Shown: one piece after another, positions 59,096-64,000 of the stretch
Numbering within the stretch: position 1 is the stretch's first letter
How the letters are laid out: every line of letters begins with the position of its first letter
Assembly (NCBI RefSeq): GCF_002420705.1
Contig: NZ_DIIM01000005.1
Location: forward strand, 24,447-88,446
Origin: Sphingobacterium sp. UBA5670
Lineage (GTDB): Bacteria > Bacteroidota > Bacteroidia > Sphingobacteriales > Sphingobacteriaceae
Length of the DNA: 64,000 nucleotides
Reading direction: 5' to 3'
Notes under the pieces: generated by a model
The model's input: the letters and a program-made list of their open reading frames with translations, nothing else
Told to the model about the DNA's origin: nothing
Databases searched by the model: none
Program-made: the position numbers and the translations under genes

Positions 59096-60136
59096 ATGGA
59101 ATTAGGAATAGGAATGTTTGGCGACTCCAGGATAGATCCTGTTACAGGGCAGATCCAGGCTGCACAAGATAGAATGAAAGAAATTATTGAAGAGATCAAA
59201 CTTATGGATCAAGTGGGACTGGATTTCTTTGGAATAGGCGAACATCATCGGGCAGATTATGCTGTTGCAGCGCCTGAAATTATCTTGGCCGCTGCTTCTA
59301 CCGTTACGAAAAATATTAAATTGGGCAGCGCTGTTTCGGTATTGAGTTCTGCTGATCCAGTCAAATTGTTCCAGGATTTTGCTACCGTCGACCTTTTATC
59401 CAATGGACGCGCTGAGCTCATGGCTGGAAGAGGATCCTTCATTGAATCCTTCCCTTTATTTGGTTATGATTTGAAAGATTATTCCGAGTTGTTTGAAGAG
59501 AAACTTGAGCTTTTGCTTTGTTTGAATAAGCAAAATCCGATAACTTGGAAAGGAAATTTTAGAGCGCCATTAATCAATCAAGAAGTTTTTCCTCGGCCTA
59601 AAAATGGAACGCTACCAATTTGGGTGGCTGTAGGGGGGACAACTTCTTCGGTTATCCGCGCTGGGAAATTGGGCTTGCCTGTGATGTTCGCAATCATTGG
59701 CGGTATGTACGAGAGCTTCGATCATTTGTTTGAAATGTATCGTCAAGCTTACGAGGACAATGGACATGATATGGCTAACTTTCAAGTAGGTGTGCACATG
59801 CATGCGTTCTTTGGTGAAAACAATGCTCAGGTGGCAGATTACTATTATCCGATTTATTCTGCACAGATGGACCGTATAGGAGCAAGTCGTGGTTGGCCTC
59901 CATACCAACGCACACAATATGACTTTGGAAGATCTTCAAGAGGGCACCTAATTGTGGGGGACGCTGCTTATGCTGTAGATAAAATCTTGCAAATACATGA
60001 GAAGTTTGGATTGACACGTTTCTCTGCTCATATGGATGTGGGTGCTCCAGGACATAAAGAAATGTTGCGATCTATAGAGATTTATGGTGAAAAAATAGCG
60101 CCGGAAATTAGAAAGGCGCTTCACAAAGGTGCCTAA
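59096..60136 (+). CDS. LLM-class flavin-dependent oxidoreductase
   Basis: 346 aa bacterial-luciferase-like TIM barrel. Family features are Phe-Phe-Gly-Ile-Gly-Glu-His-His near residue 42, Lys-Leu-Gly-Ser-Ala-Val-Ser-Val-Leu-Ser-Ser near 77, Ser-Asn-Gly-Arg-Ala-Glu-Leu-Met-Ala-Gly-Arg-Gly-Ser near 101 and Ile-Trp-Val-Ala-Val-Gly-Gly near 178. It uses FMN or FMNH2 supplied by a reductase; the substrate is unknown. A perfect TAATTTTG lies at 59065-59072, but its TTG is too close (14 bp). No partner reductase is adjacent. Confidence 0.9.
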   Translation: MELGIGMFGDSRIDPVTGQIQAAQDRMKEIIEEIKLMDQVGLDFFGIGEHHRADYAVAAPEIILAAASTVTKNIKLGSAVSVLSSADPVKLFQDFATVDLLSNGRAELMAGRGSFIESFPLFGYDLKDYSELFEEKLELLLCLNKQNPITWKGNFRAPLINQEVFPRPKNGTLPIWVAVGGTTSSVIRAGKLGLPVMFAIIGGMYESFDHLFEMYRQAYEDNGHDMANFQVGVHMHAFFGENNAQVADYYYPIYSAQMDRIGASRGWPPYQRTQYDFGRSSRGHLIVGDAAYAVDKILQIHEKFGLTRFSAHMDVGAPGHKEMLRSIEIYGEKIAPEIRKALHKGA

Positions 60137-60173
60137 AGAAACATTATCATTTTTTTAACATTCAGATATTCGC

Positions 60174-60181
60174 TACCTTTG
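60174..60181 (+). promoter_or_regulatory. -7 element of the miaE promoter
   Basis: Perfect TACCTTTG, 26 nt before the ATG at 60208. The upstream -33 region is only T-rich. Confidence 0.4.
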
Positions 60182-60207
60182 TGGTATAAATCATTTTAGA
60201 GAGTAAG

Positions 60208-60789
60208 ATGCTTGGATTAAAGTTATTGACAGATCCGCGATGGGCAAACATCGCAGAAGGTAATTTAGAGGAGATTTTGACAGATCATGCATGGTGTGAA
60301 CAAAAGGCTGCTTCAAATGCAATATCATTAATTACAAACAATTCAGAGCACGAAGATTTAGTACATGAACTGACAGCAATCGCTATCGAAGAAATGGAAC
60401 ATTTTAAGATGGTGATTGATATCATCAAAGAACGCGGTTATACATTAGGCCGTGAACGCAAAGATGATTATGTGGGTCAATTGATGAAATTCTCTAAAAA
60501 AGACGGGAGCCGTAATATGGCTTTTATAGATCGTTTATTATTTGCGGCGATGATTGAAGCCCGTAGTTGTGAGCGTTTTAGAGTTTTGTCGCAAAATATT
60601 CAAGATAAAGAATTGGCAAAGTTTTACCATGATTTAATGGTTTCTGAAGCAAATCATTATACTACATTTTTAAATTTTGCACGTAAATATACCGTAGATG
60701 TTGATGTTGAAAAGCGTTGGAAGGAGTGGTTGGATTTTGAAGGGGAGCTGATTCAGTCATACGGAAGTAAAGAGGCCATTCATGGCTAA
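60208..60789 (+). CDS. miaE: tRNA-(ms2io6A) hydroxylase
   Basis: 193 aa diiron ferritin-like enzyme that hydroxylates the isopentenyl group of ms2i6A at tRNA position 37. Iron ligands are carried by Glu in Asp-His-Ala-Trp-Cys-Glu near residue 31, the Glu-Glu-Met-Glu-His segment near 69, Glu-Ala-Arg-Ser-Cys-Glu-Arg-Phe near 116 and Glu-Ala-Asn-His-Tyr near 149, matching the two ExxH-type pairs. The gene is monocistronic with a strong terminator, and rlmN, another RNA-modification gene, follows. Confidence 0.9.
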   Translation: MLGLKLLTDPRWANIAEGNLEEILTDHAWCEQKAASNAISLITNNSEHEDLVHELTAIAIEEMEHFKMVIDIIKERGYTLGRERKDDYVGQLMKFSKKDGSRNMAFIDRLLFAAMIEARSCERFRVLSQNIQDKELAKFYHDLMVSEANHYTTFLNFARKYTVDVDVEKRWKEWLDFEGELIQSYGSKEAIHG

Positions 60790-60834
60790 CAGGATCTCGC
60801 TCCTACCTATTTTAAAACACATACATAACAGTTG

Positions 60835-60865
60835 TCCCGTTCTATTTCTTAGAACGGGATTTTTT
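60835..60865 (+). terminator. Terminator after miaE
   Basis: TCCCGTTCTA (60835-60844) pairs perfectly with TAGAACGGGA (60850-60859) over TTTCT, followed by six T. Confidence 0.9.
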
Positions 60866-60881
60866 GTCACTTAATTATTCT

Positions 60882-60889
60882 TATCTTTG
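60882..60889 (+). promoter_or_regulatory. -7 element of the rlmN promoter
   Basis: Perfect TATCTTTG, 4 nt before the GTG at 60894. A TTG lies 15 bp upstream, inside the T-tract of the preceding terminator, which is a short spacer. Confidence 0.45.
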
Positions 60890-60893
60890 TACC

Positions 60894-61964
60894 GTGATTG
60901 AAAAAAGTAAAATAATAGATATCAGGAGTTTGTCTTTGGAACAGATCAAAGATCAACTTATAGCGTTGGGGGAGCAAGGCTTTCGTGCAAAGCAGATTTA
61001 TGAATGGCTTTGGGTAAAGTCCTGTGTAGATTTTGATCAGATGAGTAATCTGAGTAAGCCCCTCCGCGAGAAGCTGAAAGAGAATTTTACGATTAACGCA
61101 GTTACAGTTAAAGAATCCCAAATCAGCTCTGATAAAACAATTAAAAGTAGTTTTTGGCTGTATGACAACAATATTATTGAGGGGGTGTTGATACCGGCTC
61201 CAGAGCGAATGACTGCTTGTGTAAGCTCACAAGTAGGCTGTAGCTTGACCTGTAAGTTTTGCGCAACAGGATATATGGATCGCAAAAGAAACCTCAATGC
61301 AGATGAGATTTATGATCAGGTGGTTCTGATCAGTAAACAGGCAGAAGAAAACTATGGCCAACCATTGACAAATATTGTTTATATGGGAATGGGAGAACCC
61401 CTGTTGAACTATGCGAATATGATGAAGTCTGTTGAGCGTATTACAGCTCCAGACGGATTGAATATGGCTGCGAAACGAATTACTGTTTCCACCGCTGGCA
61501 TCGCAAAAATGATTAAGAAACTTGGAGATGATCAGGTGCGTTTTAACCTCGCGCTTTCTTTGCATGCTGCAAATGATAAAAAACGGAATGAGATTATGCC
61601 TATCAATGAGCAGAACTCGCTCAAAGCACTGGCCGAGGCCCTCAAATATTTTTATGCCAAGACAAAGAACCCAATCACATTCGAATATATTGTCTTTAAC
61701 AATTTCAATGATGAATTGGAGGATGCAAAAGAGCTTGCTAAGTTCTGTAAACATGTTCCTTGTAAAGTCAATCTGATTGAATATAATCCTATTGCACTGG
61801 CAGATTTTTTGAATGCCGAAGCTGATAAAATCGAAGTGTTTGCAAATTATCTTAAAAGTCAGGGGATCATTACGAATGTAAGACGTAGCCGTGGCAAAGA
61901 TATTGATGCTGCCTGTGGACAATTAGCCATCAAGGATAAGAAAAAAGAGGAATCCGAAGCTTAA
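60894..61964 (+). CDS. rlmN: Dual-specificity 23S rRNA/tRNA adenine-C2 methyltransferase
   Basis: 356 aa from a GTG at 60894 (Met-Ile-Glu-Lys-Ser-Lys); the frame also runs up to a TTG at 60864, but that region is the preceding terminator and promoter. Radical-SAM enzyme methylating C2 of A2503 in 23S rRNA and A37 in some tRNAs. The cluster motif is Cys116-x3-Cys120-x2-Cys123 (Gly-Cys-Ser-Leu-Thr-Cys-Lys-Phe-Cys), the SAM-binding Gly-Met-Gly-Glu-Pro is near residue 163, and the methyl-carrier Cys lies in Ala-Ala-Cys-Gly-Gln-Leu near the C-terminus. Confidence 0.95.
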   Translation: MIEKSKIIDIRSLSLEQIKDQLIALGEQGFRAKQIYEWLWVKSCVDFDQMSNLSKPLREKLKENFTINAVTVKESQISSDKTIKSSFWLYDNNIIEGVLIPAPERMTACVSSQVGCSLTCKFCATGYMDRKRNLNADEIYDQVVLISKQAEENYGQPLTNIVYMGMGEPLLNYANMMKSVERITAPDGLNMAAKRITVSTAGIAKMIKKLGDDQVRFNLALSLHAANDKKRNEIMPINEQNSLKALAEALKYFYAKTKNPITFEYIVFNNFNDELEDAKELAKFCKHVPCKVNLIEYNPIALADFLNAEADKIEVFANYLKSQGIITNVRRSRGKDIDAACGQLAIKDKKKEESEA

Positions 61965-62005
61965 TCTGGTCAATTGTTCCTATCTTTAATAGGAGAATTA
62001 ACCAG

Positions 62006-62704
62006 ATGAAAACCGAATTAAATAAGCTTTTTGGTGATTTTGTATCTATATTTTTTCCGAGAGAATGTGGCTGTTGCGGTTGTGTGCTTAAATATCAGGA
62101 AAAGTTTATTTGTATAGCATGCGATTTCCATTTGCCTTACACCAACTTTCACGAGTACTCAGACAATGATACAGCTAGGCAACTATGGGGAAAAGCTCCT
62201 GTGGAAGAGGCCTGTTCTTTCTTTTTGTTGCAAAAAGATAGTCGCGTCGAGCATCTAATTTATCAGATCAAATATAATAAACAGCCTTTCCTAGCCGAAT
62301 ATTTTGGCTATCAATACGGCTTAAAATTACTAAAAGTACAGGCGTACCAAGGCATAGATTTTATTGTTCCCGTCCCGCTGCACAGTAGCAAATTCCGAAA
62401 AAGAGGATACAATCAATCCACTTACTTCGGCAGGGGATTGTCCAGAGCGATGGAAATCCCTTTACGGGAAGATATTTTGATCAGAAAGAAAGCGACAATT
62501 AGCCAGACAGGTAAAGGGCGGCTCGACCGGTACGAAAATGTAAACGATGTCTTCGATTGCCAGCCCACTGTACTAATGGCTAATGTGCACATTTTACTGG
62601 TGGACGATGTGTTGACAACAGGTGCAACAATTGTTTCAGCAGCATTAACGCTTCTGGCTTCTTTTGATTGTCGGGTATCTATTGTTACTTTGGCAAGAGC
62701 CTAG
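62006..62704 (+). CDS. ComF family phosphoribosyltransferase-like protein
   Basis: 232 aa. The N-terminal zinc ribbon has Cys-Gly-Cys-Cys-Gly-Cys near residue 21 and Cys-Ile-Ala-Cys near 36. The C-terminal PRTase domain has Val-Pro-Val-Pro-Leu-His near 120, Arg-Lys-Arg-Gly-Tyr-Asn-Gln near 131, and the PRPP loop Leu-Leu-Val-Asp-Asp-Val-Leu-Thr-Thr-Gly-Ala-Thr near 195. ComF proteins take part in DNA uptake in naturally competent bacteria, and homologues (GntX) occur widely in non-competent ones, so competence cannot be inferred. It starts 41 nt after rlmN, possibly on the same transcript. Confidence 0.9.
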   Translation: MKTELNKLFGDFVSIFFPRECGCCGCVLKYQEKFICIACDFHLPYTNFHEYSDNDTARQLWGKAPVEEACSFFLLQKDSRVEHLIYQIKYNKQPFLAEYFGYQYGLKLLKVQAYQGIDFIVPVPLHSSKFRKRGYNQSTYFGRGLSRAMEIPLREDILIRKKATISQTGKGRLDRYENVNDVFDCQPTVLMANVHILLVDDVLTTGATIVSAALTLLASFDCRVSIVTLARA

Positions 62705-62868
62705 CCGATCATGCTATCCCATAGGACATGAATTCATTTAATTATCATGAGAAATAGAACCCATAATCCGTCCGGATAAAGTGAGTCCCAATAATTTGGG
62801 GAACTTATATATTCGGGGTGTTTACCTTCAATAGAAATGACGATGTCAAAAGGACTTCCATAGAAAGC

Positions 62869-63252
62869 TTAGTTCCGTCTGTTGACAAAGTTTAAGAGAT
62901 AGGCGAATCCTGCCATACCTATTCCGATCGTGTCTGCAAATAAATCCCACCAGTCACCGCTGCGATAAGTAAAGATATAAAGCTGAAGTAATTCTGTCAG
63001 CCCTGCAAATAAAAATCCGAGGATAGAAACAATAAAGACTGGAAGCCAGCGGGTTGGTTTGCCGCTAAATTGTTGGATCACCCCATTGTACAATAGCGTG
63101 CAGAAGACAAAGAACATACCGCAATGAACTAATTTATCCATACCTGGATAGGCGGGGACTGCATCAAAATTGTTGCCTGGGAGTGTGCATAAGATAATAA
63201 CTATGATGGCCCAAATAAAACACCATTTATAGTCTAGCAAGATTTTAATCAT
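62869..63252 (-). CDS. VanZ-like membrane protein
   Basis: 127 aa with four predicted helices (residues ~8-27, 43-60, 72-92 and 104-122). VanZ-type signatures include Pro-Gly-Met-Asp-Lys-Leu-Val-His-Cys-Gly near 36, Glu-Leu-Leu-Gln-Leu near 87 and Asp-Trp-Trp-Asp-Leu-Phe-Ala-Asp-Thr near 99. Members are linked to low-level teicoplanin tolerance in enterococci, but most, as here, have no van cluster and an unknown role. It is convergent with comF and divergent from padR. Confidence 0.8.
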   Translation of the reverse strand: MIKILLDYKWCFIWAIIVIILCTLPGNNFDAVPAYPGMDKLVHCGMFFVFCTLLYNGVIQQFSGKPTRWLPVFIVSILGFLFAGLTELLQLYIFTYRSGDWWDLFADTIGIGMAGFAYLLNFVNRRN

Positions 63253-63353
63253 GGCGATAAATATCCAAAAATTTCCTGATAGAAATAAAAATATTATTTA
63301 TTTAAAAATTATCACACTGTAAATCAGTTGTTTAGTTGTATTGTTTTGTTTTG

Positions 63354-63382
63354 TATGGTACTATGTATTGCATGGTACCATA
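63354..63382. promoter_or_regulatory. 29-bp palindromic operator upstream of padR
   Basis: Outer arms TATGGTAC (63354-63361) and GTACCATA (63375-63382) are perfect complements, and inner ATG/CAT pairs continue the dyad, with only a few central mismatches. It covers the TTG at 63368-63370 and much of the promoter spacer, so a bound repressor would block RNA polymerase. Confidence 0.65.
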
Positions 63383-63399
63383 AAATACATATATCTTTG
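63368..63399 (+). promoter_or_regulatory. Promoter of the padR-pspC unit
   Basis: TTG at 63368-63370, a 21-bp spacer and a perfect TATCTTTG at 63392-63399, 7 nt before the padR ATG at 63407. Confidence 0.65.
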
Positions 63400-63406
63400 T
63401 ATTGTT

Positions 63407-63778
63407 ATGATAGCTGAAAATACACAAATCCAAATGAGGAAGGGGATACTTGAATATTGTATCCTATCCATAATTTCTCGAGGAGAAATTTATGCCTCCG
63501 ATATTATCAGCGAACTGAAGAAAGCTCAATTATTGGTTGTGGAAGGAACCTTATATCCGCTTTTAACACGTCTAAAGAATAATGGACTGTTAAGCTATAT
63601 ATGGAAGGAGTCGACTTCAGGTCCGCCTAGAAAATATTATGAAATCACCCAAGAAGGGTTAGAAGTCCTTTCACGGCTAGATGTTACCTGGAATGAGCTC
63701 GTGTTTGCTGTAAACACGTCATTGGTGGGTAGAAACAATGATTCAACTAAACCAGTTAAAGATAATAACGATGAATAA
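63407..63778 (+). CDS. PadR family transcriptional regulator
   Basis: 123 aa from the ATG at 63407; the upstream extension to 63341 runs through the promoter and operator. The winged helix has Leu-Glu-Tyr-Cys-Ile-Leu-Ser-Ile-Ile near residue 13, Glu-Ile-Tyr-Ala-Ser-Asp-Ile-Ile near 25, Glu-Gly-Thr-Leu-Tyr-Pro-Leu-Leu-Thr-Arg-Leu near 44 (recognition helix) and the wing Gly-Pro-Pro-Arg-Lys-Tyr-Tyr near 70. PadR proteins bind palindromic operators as dimers and often sense membrane or phenolic stress. The palindrome over its own promoter points to autoregulation, and the PspC-like gene overlaps its end. Confidence 0.9.
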   Translation: MIAENTQIQMRKGILEYCILSIISRGEIYASDIISELKKAQLLVVEGTLYPLLTRLKNNGLLSYIWKESTSGPPRKYYEITQEGLEVLSRLDVTWNELVFAVNTSLVGRNNDSTKPVKDNNDE

Positions 63779-64000
63779 GACAATAATTATCAACATAAAT
63801 AGTATCGTCTTCCATATTGAAGAGGATGCTTATGAGGTGCTTCGCTCCTACATGATTGATATAAAGAAGCACTTTGGACAATCGGAAGATAGTAAGGAGA
63901 TTTTAGAAGACATCGAGAATCGTATTTCTGAGATGTTTACCGAAAAGATTCAGGCGGGCAGCAAAGAAGTTCTGAATATGGACGATGTGAATGCTGTTAT
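63771..64000 (+). CDS. PspC-like protein, 5' part (3' end outside window)
   Basis: Open from the ATG at 63771 to the edge (76 codons), overlapping the padR stop by 8 nt. The start Met-Asn-Lys-Thr-Ile-Ile-Ile-Asn, then Phe-His-Ile-Glu-Glu-Asp-Ala-Tyr-Glu-Val-Leu-Arg and Asp-Ile-Glu-Asn-Arg-Ile-Ser-Glu-Met-Phe, is the cytoplasmic N-terminal region found in Bacteroidota PspC-domain proteins, before the membrane part. The padR-pspC pair is a common arrangement for envelope-stress response. The membrane domain lies outside the window, so this rests on the N-terminus and the neighbour. Confidence 0.75.
   Translation, partial: MNKTIIININSIVFHIEEDAYEVLRSYMIDIKKHFGQSEDSKEILEDIENRISEMFTEKIQAGSKEVLNMDDVNAV

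Noticed and set aside
61227..61922. 231-codon open frame on the minus strand
   Set aside because: It lies wholly inside rlmN, whose radical-SAM motifs are unmistakable; the antisense frame has no recognisable domain.
62006..62704. Inferring natural competence from the ComF-like gene
   Set aside because: ComF/GntX homologues are common in non-competent bacteria and no other uptake gene is present.
1..64000. CRISPR arrays, insertion sequences, prophage or classical defence genes
   Set aside because: No regularly spaced repeats, transposase, integrase, capsid or known immunity gene was found.

Overview
The window comes from a member of the Bacteroidota, most likely Sphingobacteriaceae (Sphingobacterium/Pedobacter-like). 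Evidence: promoters fit the Bacteroidota consensus (TTG, about 20 bp, TAnnTTTG) rather than a sigma70 -35/-10; Shine-Dalgarno sequences are almost absent; and there is a 14-gene nuo operon with a short NuoG, DUF5686 and OMP_b-brl-type outer-membrane proteins, an ExbB-ExbD-ExbD-TonB operon, MiaE and short dCTP deaminase. Both edges cut genes: an AsmA-like gene on the left and a PspC-like gene on the right.

Layout. 1-4.5 kb: AsmA-like gene end, then KtrB/KtrA-type K+ uptake and a YbjQ protein. 4.8-13.6 kb: YfhO-type membrane protein, rnhB, a TonB-receptor-like outer-membrane protein, an M16 zinc protease and fabD. 13.9-21 kb: an RDD gene divergent from a tight operon of SpoIIM-like, membrane protein, DUF4129, DUF4350, MoxR ATPase and DUF58 genes, closed by a Tat-type Dabb protein. 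21.6-24.4 kb: metK behind a SAM-II-like riboswitch, a lipid kinase and a SUI1/eIF1-like protein. 24.9-31 kb: exbB-exbD-exbD-tonB, a small membrane protein, an orphan PstS-like lipoprotein and a TPR protein. 31.2-44.2 kb: complete nuoA-N. 44.4-49.8 kb: DUF5686 protein, enoyl-CoA hydratase, an AraC regulator and a dead sugar-porter gene. 50-52.7 kb: two ankyrin-repeat proteins, the second ending in a SHOCT domain. 52.8-58.9 kb: tRNA-Glu, phosphopantetheinyl transferase, dcd, glycosyltransferase, then mprF with an AcvB/VirJ-like hydrolase. 59-64 kb: LLM oxidoreductase, miaE, rlmN, ComF, VanZ, and padR-pspC behind a 29-bp palindromic operator.

How the genes work together. Complex I builds the proton-motive force that the TonB system spends at outer-membrane receptors. 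KtrAB handles potassium. The mprF/acvB-like pair could make and remove aminoacyl-phosphatidylglycerol. FabD supplies malonyl-ACP, while the Sfp-type transferase could activate carrier proteins. MetK supplies SAM (used by RlmN) and appears to be feedback-controlled through the riboswitch.

No CRISPR array, insertion sequence, prophage or classical defence island was found. The least ordinary items are the riboswitch with an extra hairpin, the mprF/acvB-like pair, promoters placed so close to start codons that leaderless mRNAs are expected, the padR operator, the orphan PstS in a TonB operon, the ankyrin-SHOCT protein and the multiply broken sugar porter.
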